From Salinicoccus kekensis (GTDB lineage: Bacteria; Bacillota; Bacilli; Staphylococcales; Salinicoccaceae), in contig NZ_OBQF01000006.1 in assembly GCF_900220995.1 (NCBI RefSeq), positions 124,126 to 188,125 on the forward strand: a DNA stretch of 64,000 nucleotides. Reading direction: 5' to 3'. The notes beneath the pieces are model-generated. The model saw nothing but the letters and a program-made list of their open reading frames with translations. It was not told where the DNA came from and searched no databases. Below are positions 1-8,778 of this stretch, one piece after another (positions within the stretch are counted from its first letter, which is position 1; each line of letters opens with the position of its first letter). A program made the position numbers and the translations under genes.

Positions 1-2015
1 TACAGTCTCGAAAGTTCACGCGTTGAAATTTCCGAGTTTACGTAAAGGATTGTACTGATGCCCTGATCGATATGTTTCTGGATCGTTGCAATCAGGTCGA
101 TCAGCTTCATCTGATCCACATTGAATGCACTCTTGTAGAACCACATGTTCTCTTTCGACAGGAAAGGCATCGGGTAGAACGTCTCCGAGTTGCCGTATGT
201 CCTGCGTTCGATCGTATCGACGATCGGCATGACGGAGCTCGTCGCATTTTGTACATAGGAGATGCTCTGTGTCGGTGCGATTGCCAGGCGGTAAGCATGA
301 TAAAGACCGTTTTCCTTCACCTGGTCGCGCAGTTCCGCCCAGTCTTCAGGCGTTGGAACATGGATCCCTTCGAATAAAGGCTTCACTTTGTCCGTCTGCG
401 GTTCATATGAATGATTCACATATCTCTCGAAGTACTCACCCGTCGCATAATCCGAAAGTTCAAAGTCCTTGAACGTTTCGCCGCGCTCGGTTGCGATCAT
501 CATCGATTTTTCAAGTGAATGGTAGTTCAGCATCATGAAGAAGACATTCGCAAAGTCTTTCGCTTCTTCGGATTCATAGGCAATTTTATTTTTAGTCAGG
601 TAACCGTGGAGGTTCATCGCACCGAGACCGACGGAATGCAGTTCATCATTCGCCTTTTTGACGCCCGGCGCATTTGCGATTTCAGTGTCGTCGCTCACGA
701 CCGTCAATGCTTCGATGCCGTCATGGACGGATTCGCGTATTTTCTTCGAATCCATGACGTTCGCGATGTTCAGTGAACCGAGGTTGCATGAAATATCTCT
801 TCTGATTTCATCTTCAATGCCGTAATCATTGATCGTTGAAGTTTCCTGCAGCTGGAAGATTTCTGTACACAAGTTACTGATCTTGATATCCCCGATCTCT
901 TTCAGCGGGTGCACCTTGTTGGCATTGTCCTTGAACATGATGTAAGGGTAGCCCGACTGGAGCTGCGTCTGTGCAATCGTGTTCAGCATGTCACGCGCAT
1001 CGAACTTGCGCTTTTTGACGTTGTCGTTCGCAACCAATTTATCGTACATCGCATCAATGTCCATATCATCCAGAGTTTCCCCGTACTCCCTTTCGACCGT
1101 GTGCGGTGCGAATAAGTAGAATGGCTCATTGTCTTTGGCCAGTTCGAAGAATTTGGACGGGATGACGAGTCCTGTTGAGATCGTCGCAAGGCGGAGATCT
1201 TCATCCGCGTTCACTTTTTTCGTATCAAGGAATTCAGGCAGGTCGTAATGGAAGATGTTCAGGTAAACTGCACCTGCACCCGGGCGCTGGCCCAGCTGGT
1301 CGGCGTAACCGAATCCGTTCTCCAACGCCTTGGCCACCGGGAGCACCCCTTTTGCCACGCCTTCGATGCCTTTGATCGCCTCGCCGCGTGCACGCAGTTT
1401 GGATAAGTTGATCGCGACACCGCCGCCGATCTTCGACAGCTGTTTTGCAGTTGAATCGATATAGTTGATCGAATTCAGGCTGTCATCCGTTTCCAGAAGG
1501 AAGCATGACACCATCTCTCCGCGGCGCGCACGGCCCGCATTCAGGAAGGTCGGTGTCGCAGGCTGGTAGCGCTGCTCGACCATCGAATTGATCAGACGCT
1601 TCGCCTGGTCCGTATCGCCTTTGGAGAGGTACAGGGCGACAATCACGACGTGCTGCTTGTAATCTTCAAGATAATACTTCTTATCATTCGTCTTCATTGT
1701 GTAATCTTTGAAGAATTTGCTCGCTGCCATGTAGCTCTTGAATTGGAATGGCAGTGAATCTGCATAGTCCACGATCTCGGTGACCTGCTCCTCGGTATAC
1801 TCCTCGAACAGATCATAATAAAAATCATTGTCGACCAAATAGTGCAGTCTCTCGAGTTCGGTATCAAAATGAATCGTCTTATCCTCCACTTCCTCCATGA
1901 AGACCTCCAGTGCCTCCTGGTCTTTATGGAGCTGGTAAAATCCGGATTCATCCCTTTTCGTCACTTCATTATTAAGTTCAATGTGATTGTACTTCTTCTC
2001 GTCCAATACTTTCAT
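1..2015 (-). CDS. nrdE: Class Ib ribonucleoside-diphosphate reductase alpha subunit (partial, C-terminus beyond the window)
   Basis: Catalytic subunit that reduces ribonucleoside diphosphates to deoxyribonucleotides, working with NrdF (radical subunit) and NrdI. The frame is open from ATG at 2015 to the left edge, 671 codons of an expected ~700, so the C-terminal redox-active Cys pair is missing. Visible family motifs are the substrate-pocket segment [14 protein letters not shown] with its redox Cys, the thiyl-radical site NLCTE, and the segment [11 protein letters not shown]. The start overlaps the end of nrdI by 38 bp, the usual nrdIE arrangement implying translational coupling. nrdF is expected just left of the window. 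Transcription should come from the promoter region near 2430-2550 with its LexA and NrdR boxes. Confidence 0.96.
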   Translation of the reverse strand, partial: MKVLDEKKYNHIELNNEVTKRDESGFYQLHKDQEALEVFMEEVEDKTIHFDTELERLHYLVDNDFYYDLFEEYTEEQVTEIVDYADSLPFQFKSYMAASKFFKDYTMKTNDKKYYLEDYKQHVVIVALYLSKGDTDQAKRLINSMVEQRYQPATPTFLNAGRARRGEMVSCFLLETDDSLNSINYIDSTAKQLSKIGGGVAINLSKLRARGEAIKGIEGVAKGVLPVAKALENGFGYADQLGQRPGAGAVYLNIFHYDLPEFLDTKKVNADEDLRLATISTGLVIPSKFFELAKDNEPFYLFAPHTVEREYGETLDDMDIDAMYDKLVANDNVKKRKFDARDMLNTIAQTQLQSGYPYIMFKDNANKVHPLKEIGDIKISNLCTEIFQLQETSTINDYGIEDEIRRDISCNLGSLNIANVMDSKKIRESVHDGIEALTVVSDDTEIANAPGVKKANDELHSVGLGAMNLHGYLTKNKIAYESEEAKDFANVFFMMLNYHSLEKSMMIATERGETFKDFELSDYATGEYFERYVNHSYEPQTDKVKPLFEGIHVPTPEDWAELRDQVKENGLYHAYRLAIAPTQSISYVQNATSSVMPIVDTIERRTYGNSETFYPMPFLSKENMWFYKSAFNVDQMKLIDLIATIQKHIDQGISTILYVNSEISTRELSRL

Positions 2016-2382
2016 TAAAACTCCCTACCTTCTCTTTAAATGATTCTCTTTCTTTTTCCGAGCCGTGCAATTCAAATTTCATCAGCAATGGCACGCGGTA
2101 CTGTTCCCGGATATGCTCACCCGCTTTGGCAAAATTGCTCCCCCAGTTGCGGTTGCCGCTCGATGCCACGGCCAGCAGACCGGCATGGTTCACCTGGAGA
2201 AAACTTTCAACAGGACCCGGCACGCCGCCGAAGCCGTAAGTGCTCGTCACCAGTACAAAGGGTTCTGAAATCTTATCATTTTTGTTTGTTTCAGTAATCT
2301 CGTATAATTCATACTGTGCTTCCAGATTGGAGCCTTTTATGAACCGTCTGACGTTACCGGTCATGGAGTAGAATGCAATCAT
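1978..2382 (-). CDS. nrdI: Flavodoxin-like NrdI protein of class Ib ribonucleotide reductase
   Basis: Small flavoprotein that supplies oxidant to assemble the dimanganese-tyrosyl radical cofactor of NrdF. The N-terminus [15 protein letters not shown] is the NrdI FMN-phosphate loop, and [17 protein letters not shown] is the second conserved flavin-binding stretch; GNRNWG is a further NrdI signature. Length (134 aa) is normal. An ATG four codons upstream (2394) directly abuts the GGGGG ribosome site, so I prefer ATG 2382; GTG 2385 is also possible. It is the first gene of the nrdI-nrdE operon. Confidence 0.93.
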   Translation of the reverse strand: MIAFYSMTGNVRRFIKGSNLEAQYELYEITETNKNDKISEPFVLVTSTYGFGGVPGPVESFLQVNHAGLLAVASSGNRNWGSNFAKAGEHIREQYRVPLLMKFELHGSEKERESFKEKVGSFNESIGREEVQSH

Positions 2383-2432
2383 CACACCGTCCATCCCCCT
2401 TCACAATAATACTACCCTGAAAACAAAGAAAA

Positions 2433-2446
2433 CGAACATACGTTCG
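2433..2446. promoter_or_regulatory. LexA (SOS) box in front of nrdIE
   Basis: The 14-mer CGAACATACGTTCG is a perfect palindrome fitting the Gram-positive LexA/DinR consensus CGAAC-N4-GTTCG. It lies 51 bp upstream of the nrdI start, between the gene and the two NrdR boxes, where bound LexA would block transcription. SOS control of dNTP synthesis is inferred from the site alone. Confidence 0.75.
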
Positions 2447-2498
2447 AATGCTTTCCGCCGTCTGTCTGTTTTGTCCAGACATCATATAATGTATGTTT

Positions 2499-2514
2499 AC
2501 CACAATATATGGTG
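2499..2514. promoter_or_regulatory. NrdR box 1
   Basis: ACCACAATATATGGTG resembles the NrdR operator (ACAC-A/T-ATATAT-A/T-GTGT type). It pairs with a second box 33 bp away, matching the usual three-helical-turn spacing of tandem NrdR boxes. NrdR is the ATP/dATP-sensing repressor of nrd operons. Confidence 0.7.
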
Positions 2515-2531
2515 CCTTCAAACAATTTCAG

Positions 2532-2547
2532 ACACTATATATTGTTT
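2532..2547. promoter_or_regulatory. NrdR box 2
   Basis: ACACTATATATTGTTT is a near-consensus NrdR box lying 33 bp (start to start) from box 1 in the nrdI upstream region. The rest of this 385-bp intergenic stretch (2383-2767) is AT-rich. It must also hold the divergent promoter of the DMT exporter gene, whose elements I could not fix. Confidence 0.72.
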
Positions 2548-2767
2548 TGTTAGTATTATCTTGCCATAAAGGAATTTATTTATCAATGGAAAAATTTCCT
2601 TATTTCATTAAGTTTCATGGCGCAATTTACACCCGGAATTCGGCTAAGCACTGGGGTGGCTATGATATACTGTATCAGTAAATATTTAATATTTTTTTTA
2701 GAGTTTTTAATTCCTCTTTTTTTATTGAAATTTAATGCAAACTTAAAATAAGGAGTTCTGATCTGGA

Positions 2768-3625
2768 ATGAGCAACACTACAAAAGGCATCATCGCACTG
2801 CTTATATCATCTCTGGGCTTCAGCCTGATGGCCTTCTTCGTCAAATACAGCGGCGACCTGCCGACCGTACAGAAAACGTTCTTCAGAAATTTCATATCCA
2901 CGGGGATCGCCCTTGCTTTCGTCATCTATTACAAGGAGAAACTCTTCGGCCACAAGGAGAACCAGGGGCTGCTGCTGCTCCGCTCCTCACTCGGTCTTGC
3001 CGGTGTGCTTTTGAATTTCTATGTAATCGACCGCATGGTGCTGAGTGATGCCGAAATCCTGAATAAGATGAGTCCGTTCTTCACGATCCTCCTATGTGCG
3101 CTCTTCCTCAAAGAATACATAAGAAGATACCAGATGATCTCCATCGTCATCGCACTTGCCGGCGTCGTCTTCATCATCAAGCCTTCAATGTCGAGCGATA
3201 CAATCTATGCGCTTCTCGGCCTGCTCGGTGCCTTGATGGCTGCGGGTGCATATACGGTCTTGAGGGTGCTCGGCAGCCGTGAAAAGTTCTATACGGTCGT
3301 ATTTTACTTCTCGGCATTCTCCACAGTGGCGCTGCTGCCGTTTTTCATCTACCAGTATGAGCCGATGACCTTTGACCAGTGGATCATGCTCATACTTGCC
3401 GGCATATTCGCAGCGTTCGGCCAGTTCGGTCTGACGATCGCCTACAGTTTCGCACCGGCCAGGGAAATATCGATATTCTTCTACTCGACCATCATCTTCA
3501 CGGCCCTGCTCAGCATCTTCATATTGGGCGAGGTTCCGGACGCACTGTCCGTCATCGGCTACTTCATCATATTCGGGGCAAGCTATTATATGTTCATGAA
3601 GAACCGCAGGCCGAAAGAGGCCTGA
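2768..3625 (+). CDS. EamA/DMT-family membrane transporter
   Basis: 285-residue integral membrane protein of the drug/metabolite transporter superfamily, with about ten hydrophobic helices arranged as two five-helix EamA repeats (roughly residues 5-135 and 145-275). The segment FFRNFISTGIALAF after helix 2 and the helix pair GVVFIIKP fit the RhaT/YdcZ-type EamA fold. Substrate cannot be read from sequence; members export amino acids, nucleobases or other metabolites. An AAGGAG ribosome site lies about 12 bases before the ATG, slightly far. It is a single gene, divergent from nrdIE and convergent with recQ, closed by the hairpin at 3650-3688. Confidence 0.88.
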   Translation: MSNTTKGIIALLISSLGFSLMAFFVKYSGDLPTVQKTFFRNFISTGIALAFVIYYKEKLFGHKENQGLLLLRSSLGLAGVLLNFYVIDRMVLSDAEILNKMSPFFTILLCALFLKEYIRRYQMISIVIALAGVVFIIKPSMSSDTIYALLGLLGALMAAGAYTVLRVLGSREKFYTVVFYFSAFSTVALLPFFIYQYEPMTFDQWIMLILAGIFAAFGQFGLTIAYSFAPAREISIFFYSTIIFTALLSIFILGEVPDALSVIGYFIIFGASYYMFMKNRRPKEA

Positions 3626-3649
3626 CAGGGTGGCTGCATCCATTAAAAT

Positions 3650-3688
3650 GACGATCAATTCATTGGAATTGATCGTCTCTTTTTAATT
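3650..3688. terminator. Bidirectional terminator between DMT transporter and recQ
   Basis: Perfect 12-bp stem (GACGATCAATTC / GAATTGATCGTC) with a 4-base loop, followed on the plus strand by TCTTTTTAATTTT and on the minus strand by ATTTTAAT. It separates two convergent genes. Confidence 0.85.
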
Positions 3689-3689
3689 T

Positions 3690-5510
3690 TTAAGTGGGGA
3701 TTCCTCTTTTCCCCTCTATTTTGTAGGCATCCTGTTTTTCCTTATGCTGTTTGATGATCTTCAAAAAGTGCGGGCAGTAGTGCTTCAGCTTATAATTGCC
3801 GACGCCGTCGATCTTTATCATGTCCTGTTTGGACACGGGCATCTTTTTGGCAAATTCCTTCAATGTCGCATCAGTGAATATGCTGCCCGGCTCCAGCCCG
3901 CGTTTTTTGGCGAGTGCCGCCCTTTTGCCGACAAGCTTCTGATACAATTTCTCATTGGGTGAGGAAGCGGTGGAGATCTCCACTTTTTCTTTGAGCTGCT
4001 TGCGGAAAGGCACGGTATGGATATCGGCCTCACCCGAGAGCACTTCACGGCTCCTCTCCACCAGACGGAGATGCTGATCTTCGTGGTGGAGATAGCCGCT
4101 CAGGATCAGTTCATCCAGTATATGATGGACTTCCCCGGTCTGGTAACCGGACATGCTGCCGAAATGAGGGGACTGGTCCAAAGCCTCCGCAATGACATCC
4201 TCGCTGCGTTCCCCCCTCAGCACCTGGATGATATGTTCTTTGGTCAGGGAGGGGCCGGTGTGACGGACCAGCTCCAGCACTGCCGATGCCTCTTCTTTCA
4301 TATTGTAGGTGCGTTCTGTGCTCAGACAGTTTCCGCAGCGGCCGCATGACATCACATACTCATCCGCATCAAAATATTTCACCATGAAGCTCATCAGGCA
4401 TTTCGATGTGCGGTTGTACTGGATCATCTTATCCAGTTTGCTGCGCATATGATCTTTATGCTGTTCGGAGCCATTTGAACGGTCGATGAAAAACTGGTGC
4501 AAGTTCACATCCCGCTGACTGGACAGGAGGATGCATTCACTGACCTTGCCATCACGGCCGGCACGGCCGATCTCCTGATAGTAGCTCTCAAGGTCGCCCG
4601 GCAGGTTATGATGGATGATGAAGCGGATATCCGGCTTGTCGATCCCCATGCCGAAAGCATTCGTCGCGACGACGACCGGGACGTCACCGGTCAGGAATGC
4701 ATGCTGGTTTACATCCCGCTCCTTTTTGCCGAGTCCGCCGTGGTAGATCACATTATTTACACCATGGTCGGCCAGGTAGGCGGAAATCTTCTCGACTTCA
4801 GCTCTTGTGGCCGCATAGACGATGCCTGAGACATCCCCGCGTCCCTCGATGTAGGACAGTATGAACTGATCCCGCTGATATGTCTTGTTCACCGATAAAT
4901 GCAGGTTATCCCGCTTTATGCTGGAAAGCACCACATTTTCATCACGGATATCCAGCAGCTCCTGTATGTTCTCCTGCACCTCTTCGGTCGCCGTCGCCGT
5001 CAGGGCGACGAAAGCCGCATCCGGTATCAGTGCATTGATCGTCGGGATGACCTCCTGGTAGCTCGGCCTGAAGTCATGCCCCCATTTGGAGATGCAGTGC
5101 GCCTCATCAAAGGCGACGAGCGGTATATGCAATTTTCCGACAAACTCGCGGAACTCATCATTGTTGAAGCGTTCGGGTGCCACATATAAAAATTTATACC
5201 GGCCTTCGAGCCCCTCCCTCATGATGCGTTCCTCATCTTTTTTCTTCAATGTCGAATTCAAAAATTCCGCAGGAATACCCATCTGCTTAAGGTTACCGAC
5301 CTGGTCCTTCATCAAGGAGATCAATGGTGATATGACAAGGGTCACGCCTTCAGCCTGCAGGCCCGGCACCTGGAAACACAGTGATTTCCCCGACCCGGTC
5401 GGTAAAACGCCGAGAGTGTTCGCGCCGCTGTTGACAGCCTCGATGATTTGACGCTGTTTGGGCCTGAATGTCTTGAATCCAAAGTACTTTTTCAATGTCA
5501 TCTCTATCAT
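3690..5510 (-). CDS. recQ: ATP-dependent DNA helicase RecQ
   Basis: 3'-to-5' superfamily 2 helicase for recombination and repair of stalled forks. It has the full bacterial RecQ layout in 606 residues: Walker A (PTGSGKS, ~residue 39), DEAH box (AFDEAHCISKWGHDFRPSY, ~135) including the RecQ aromatic-rich loop, and motif VI (QEIGRAGRDGK, ~315). A zinc-binding Cys set (a Cys, then CGRCGNC, ~370-395), a winged-helix region, and a C-terminal HRDC domain (~515-590) follow. ATG 5510 has a GGTGGGA ribosome site; an ATG three codons later is possible. Length and motifs are standard and nothing is degenerate. It is monocistronic by appearance. Confidence 0.96.
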   Translation of the reverse strand: MIEMTLKKYFGFKTFRPKQRQIIEAVNSGANTLGVLPTGSGKSLCFQVPGLQAEGVTLVISPLISLMKDQVGNLKQMGIPAEFLNSTLKKKDEERIMREGLEGRYKFLYVAPERFNNDEFREFVGKLHIPLVAFDEAHCISKWGHDFRPSYQEVIPTINALIPDAAFVALTATATEEVQENIQELLDIRDENVVLSSIKRDNLHLSVNKTYQRDQFILSYIEGRGDVSGIVYAATRAEVEKISAYLADHGVNNVIYHGGLGKKERDVNQHAFLTGDVPVVVATNAFGMGIDKPDIRFIIHHNLPGDLESYYQEIGRAGRDGKVSECILLSSQRDVNLHQFFIDRSNGSEQHKDHMRSKLDKMIQYNRTSKCLMSFMVKYFDADEYVMSCGRCGNCLSTERTYNMKEEASAVLELVRHTGPSLTKEHIIQVLRGERSEDVIAEALDQSPHFGSMSGYQTGEVHHILDELILSGYLHHEDQHLRLVERSREVLSGEADIHTVPFRKQLKEKVEISTASSPNEKLYQKLVGKRAALAKKRGLEPGSIFTDATLKEFAKKMPVSKQDMIKIDGVGNYKLKHYCPHFLKIIKQHKEKQDAYKIEGKRGIPT

Positions 5511-5608
5511 AACTTCATCCCACCGTTTAAAGCCTGATTTTCACAATAATTAATGATATATATTATACATGATTTCCGGGCCCTTTTGTTGGATTAATCA
5601 TCATTTAA

Positions 5609-5641
5609 AAAAATAAAAACATCTGGAAATGCTCCAGATGT
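5609..5641 (-). terminator. Terminator of the pabA-to-pxpC-like gene cluster
   Basis: Nine-base-pair stem ACATCTGGA/TCCAGATGT with a 5-base loop. Read on the minus strand it is followed by TTTTTATTTTTTT. It lies a few bases past the stop of the gene at 5648-6589. Confidence 0.85.
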
Positions 5642-5647
5642 TCCGCT

Positions 5648-6589
5648 TTACATTTTTTCCTTGACCAGTTCTTTTGATAATTTATAGTCAATCGCTTTGA
5701 AAAGGCTCTTCACCCACAAGTCCTGGGCGTAAAGATTTGCATGTGAGTCACCACAGTCGATCACTTTGAATTTCAGCCTGGATCCTGTCCGCTTCTGCGA
5801 CAATTTATGCATATGATAAGAAGGTATCGTCCCGATATGTTCAGCCGTCGTCGACTGATTGAAGTCATTCAGTGCAAGTATCGGTGCACCGTCCGCTAGA
5901 TACAATCCGCCTTTGATGCCGGGATGCACGATGTTGGAAGGTGCCGGAGTGATTTTCTTACCCGTCAGGTGCAGCGACACCCTGTTCTTCTCTTTTGAGA
6001 CGGTGAATTCCGCATTTTCCAGCATTTCATACACTTCATCGCTCACATCCGGACGCCTGACGATGTGGAAGAGGTCTGAGATGTATATTTCAACGAGTGA
6101 GTAAATGTCCACGCCCCAGTTCACCATATTCTTATTGCGCAGCATATTGAACAGTTCGTCATGCCGGACGGTGTAGTCCCGGCACATCACCACTTCATCA
6201 CCAGATTTCAAGATGTTGGAACCTTCGGCTTCGATGCCGCCCGCCACCGCCAGATAAATCCTGTTGCCTCTCGGGGTATCCACGAATTCCAAAACATCAC
6301 CGCGGTCGAAAAAGTAAATCCTGTTCGGATGGACCTGCTGGTCATTGCAGCGCCCGACGAATTCTGCACCTGAATATGCGATGATCGTCGGCTCCGTGAA
6401 CTTGATCGTTGCCGGCCTGACCGTCATCTCGATGGTCAGGTCGTTCGCCGCGTTTCCGACAAGCTGGTTCGCCAGCTGATGTGCAAGTCTGTCACATGCA
6501 CCGTTATATTCGCTTCCTCTTGATGAAGGTCTTTTATCCAAGCTTTGAACGATTGAAAACAGGCCGCTGTCCTGAATGATTAAACTCAC
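5648..6589 (-). CDS. PxpC/KipA-like carboxyltransferase-subunit-2 (AHS2) family protein
   Basis: 313-residue member of the family that includes 5-oxoprolinase subunit C (PxpC), KipA and the C-terminal part of urea amidolyase. Recognisable are the N-terminal GLFSIVQ (family GLLTTVQDLGR), the stretch GACDRLAHQLANQLVGN (family GAMDRxALRLANRLVGN), and TIIAYSGAEF with a following cyclophilin-like half. Normally it pairs with PxpB/KipI; here the gene directly upstream, overlapping by 4 bp, is only 85 residues and looks like a KipI N-terminal domain. Several usual residues (for example the R-P-G-Y motif after VQ) are replaced, so enzymatic activity on 5-oxoproline is uncertain. A structural or regulatory role is possible. 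Confidence 0.72.
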   Translation of the reverse strand: MSLIIQDSGLFSIVQSLDKRPSSRGSEYNGACDRLAHQLANQLVGNAANDLTIEMTVRPATIKFTEPTIIAYSGAEFVGRCNDQQVHPNRIYFFDRGDVLEFVDTPRGNRIYLAVAGGIEAEGSNILKSGDEVVMCRDYTVRHDELFNMLRNKNMVNWGVDIYSLVEIYISDLFHIVRRPDVSDEVYEMLENAEFTVSKEKNRVSLHLTGKKITPAPSNIVHPGIKGGLYLADGAPILALNDFNQSTTAEHIGTIPSYHMHKLSQKRTGSRLKFKVIDCGDSHANLYAQDLWVKSLFKAIDYKLSKELVKEKM

Positions 6590-6843
6590 TTTAAAAACCC
6601 CTTCTCAATTAGAAAATTGCGTGCTTCCTCCACTACGATATCACAAGGTTCAATCGTATTGTGGGCTTCCATGACCGTCACGGGCTCATACATGAAAGTC
6701 AGTGTATGCTCGGTTGTGATCATCTCGTTCAGATATACGTGTTCCGTCTTATTGAATGCATTGTTCAGACGTTCGAGCACCGCTGCCTCAATAACTTCAT
6801 TCTGCTGATATGTAACTGCACGGTCACCATTGGCAAAAAACAT
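6586..6843 (-). CDS. Miniature PxpB/KipI-like N-terminal domain protein
   Basis: 85-residue soluble protein. Its start MFFANGDRAVTYQ resembles the PxpB/KipI opening (xxGDRAxLVxF), and the rest has the length and predicted alternation of the small KipI N-terminal domain. The C-terminal cyclophilin-like domain that carries the function in ~240-residue KipI/PxpB is absent. It overlaps the PxpC/KipA-like gene by 4 bp (ATGA), so the two are probably translated together and may form a complex. No leftover coding remnant of the missing domain is visible, as the next gene starts immediately. The family assignment rests on a short motif plus context and is therefore tentative. Confidence 0.5.
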   Translation of the reverse strand: MFFANGDRAVTYQQNEVIEAAVLERLNNAFNKTEHVYLNEMITTEHTLTFMYEPVTVMEAHNTIEPCDIVVEEARNFLIEKGFLK

Positions 6844-6861
6844 CTTCTTCCCCCCAAAAAA

Positions 6862-7071
6862 TTAATCATTATAGAAAAAGTCCAGTTCCCCGGCTACGAA
6901 TCCGGTAATATTGGTCATGATGAAATAAACGATCATCATCGCTGCGATCAGACCGACAAAGCCGACCAGTACACCAATCATCTTAAGGTTATTTTCAATT
7001 AGATATGTTACGACAAAATGTGTGAATAGTACGATACCGATCAGCAGCAGTATCAGCAAAAAAGTTAACAT
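6862..7071 (-). CDS. Small two-helix membrane protein, unknown function
   Basis: 69 residues with two hydrophobic helices (about 2-24 and 32-58) joined by the short polar turn ENNLKM, and an acidic C-terminus ending ELDFFYND. I do not recognise the family. It starts 4 bp after the pabBC stop and ends 18 bp before the KipI-like gene, so it is most likely co-transcribed with both. Confidence 0.65.
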   Translation of the reverse strand: MLTFLLILLLIGIVLFTHFVVTYLIENNLKMIGVLVGFVGLIAAMMIVYFIMTNITGFVAGELDFFYND

Positions 7072-7075
7072 CTTT

Positions 7076-8776
7076 TCACCTCTGTATTGTTAGTCTGATC
7101 TTCAGCCAACCACGGACACTATTAATCAGATGGATGGAAATCCCGCCTGCTTCGTACTTCTCGATGAAGTCATCCACCGTGTAATCTTTCTCAATGATGT
7201 TTCCCTCATCCAACAGGGTCCGCCTCATCACACCGTTCAAAATACCGGTATTTTCAGATGGCGTGAAGTACTCCCCGTCCTCCTGGATGACGAGATTGCC
7301 TATATTGAATTCTGTCAGCTGTCGTTTTTCATTATAGTATAAAACGATTTTGAAATCATCGTCCGGTATTGTGTAATGATACCTTACCGTCGTCTTATTC
7401 TCAATGAATTCCGGCGCTCCGGACAACGGTTCCTGATGCAGCAGGGCGCGGGAAGTTTCTTCATCCGATATGGACGAATGGGAAATCTCCAGGTTCCCGT
7501 GGCGATCCTGCGTCACCCGGAGCTTATACAGGCCGTGCATCAGGCCGCGGGATTCCACATAATGACGGACTTCTCCGATGAAGTCCGCCGGTTTGAATTT
7601 AAAATTTTCAGCTGATGACCGGAGACGCGCCGCATGGTGGCCGATACGTGCCACAACTCCGTCCTCAAGCCGCATCGACTCGATCAATTCAAACTGGGCA
7701 TTTTTCAAAAAAGCCGTCTTCGCGACAATCTCATCATATTCCGAAGCCGGTATGGAATCATATGTGATGCCGCCGCCCGCGCCGTAGACGTATTCCCCAC
7801 CGTTGACATAAAGTGTCCTGATGGGGACGTTGAAAACCATTTCCCCGCCCGGATACATTATGCCGAGTGTGCCGCAGTAATATTTCCTTTCTGTGGCCTC
7901 GAGGGCATTGATGATGTTCATCGTCGAGGTCTTGGGTGCACCGGTGATCGAGCCGCACGGGAACAGTCCTGCCATTATATCGTTGATGCCGACGCCCGCC
8001 TTCAGTTCCGCCTCGACGGTGGAGGTCATCTGGAAGACCGTCGCATATTCCTCTATCGTGAAAAGTGCCGGCACGTTCACGCTGTTTTTGGCCGCCACCT
8101 TTGAAATGTCATTCCGGAGCAGGTCCACAATCATCACATTTTCCGCCATGTCCTTCTTCGATTCTTCCAAAAACCTGCGGTTCTCCTCATCCTCGGTCCT
8201 GCTTCCGCCCCGCGGTGCCGTCCCCTTCATTGGACGCGTCCTGATCGTCCTGCCTGCATCAACTTCAAAGAACAGTTCAGGTGAACAGCTGATGATCTGT
8301 TCGTCCCCATATTCGACATACATCGCGTAGTCCCCGTTATTTGCAGACATCAATGTTTCGAATAAAGTGTGCCCGTCCCCGCGGAACTTCCCTTTCAGCC
8401 TGGCTGTATAGTTGACCTGGTAGGTGTGGCCGTCGCGGATATATTCCCTGACCTGCTCGATATTTTTAATGATCTCATCACGGGATTGCGTGAACTCCGG
8501 CTCGGTCATTTCATAAGATCCGACTTCTCTTGCTGCAAGGAAGGTCTCATGGTCACAGGCATCTTCAAACACGCCGATGATGAACTGCTCACCCTCAGGG
8601 GCGAAGGATTCGTACGTGACCGCACTGATCACATAATATCCCTCATTCATATAACCTTCCGCCGCCGTGAGCGCATCCGCAAGACGATGCGTTTTTTCGG
8701 TCATCGTCAGCACAGGATCGATGAAGTACAAATCACGGACTCTTGAATTTCTTTTGAATTTCGAATGTACGTGCAC
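7076..8776 (-). CDS. pabBC: Bifunctional aminodeoxychorismate synthase component I / 4-amino-4-deoxychorismate lyase fusion
   Basis: Makes p-aminobenzoate for folate: the N-terminal part aminates chorismate to 4-amino-4-deoxychorismate using ammonia from PabA, and the C-terminal part eliminates pyruvate. Residues ~1-370 form the chorismate-binding domain. The motif RPMKGTAPRGG carries the Lys (P-x-K-G-T) that marks PabB as opposed to the Ala of anthranilate synthase, and GSITGAPK and AGGGITYDSIPASEYDE are conserved ends of the fold. Residues ~375-566 are a PLP-dependent class IV aminotransferase-like lyase, with ENKTTVRYHY holding the expected PLP Lys and TEFNIGNLVI matching the cofactor loop. 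In many relatives pabB and pabC are separate, so this is a fusion. It lies 2 bp after pabA. Confidence 0.9.
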   Translation of the reverse strand: MHVHSKFKRNSRVRDLYFIDPVLTMTEKTHRLADALTAAEGYMNEGYYVISAVTYESFAPEGEQFIIGVFEDACDHETFLAAREVGSYEMTEPEFTQSRDEIIKNIEQVREYIRDGHTYQVNYTARLKGKFRGDGHTLFETLMSANNGDYAMYVEYGDEQIISCSPELFFEVDAGRTIRTRPMKGTAPRGGSRTEDEENRRFLEESKKDMAENVMIVDLLRNDISKVAAKNSVNVPALFTIEEYATVFQMTSTVEAELKAGVGINDIMAGLFPCGSITGAPKTSTMNIINALEATERKYYCGTLGIMYPGGEMVFNVPIRTLYVNGGEYVYGAGGGITYDSIPASEYDEIVAKTAFLKNAQFELIESMRLEDGVVARIGHHAARLRSSAENFKFKPADFIGEVRHYVESRGLMHGLYKLRVTQDRHGNLEISHSSISDEETSRALLHQEPLSGAPEFIENKTTVRYHYTIPDDDFKIVLYYNEKRQLTEFNIGNLVIQEDGEYFTPSENTGILNGVMRRTLLDEGNIIEKDYTVDDFIEKYEAGGISIHLINSVRGWLKIRLTIQR

Positions 8777-8778
8777 TG

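Noticed and set aside
3185-3658. 157-residue minus-strand frame antisense to the DMT transporter
   Set aside because: Composition is typical of a shadow frame, it lies wholly across a clear membrane protein gene and runs through the terminator.
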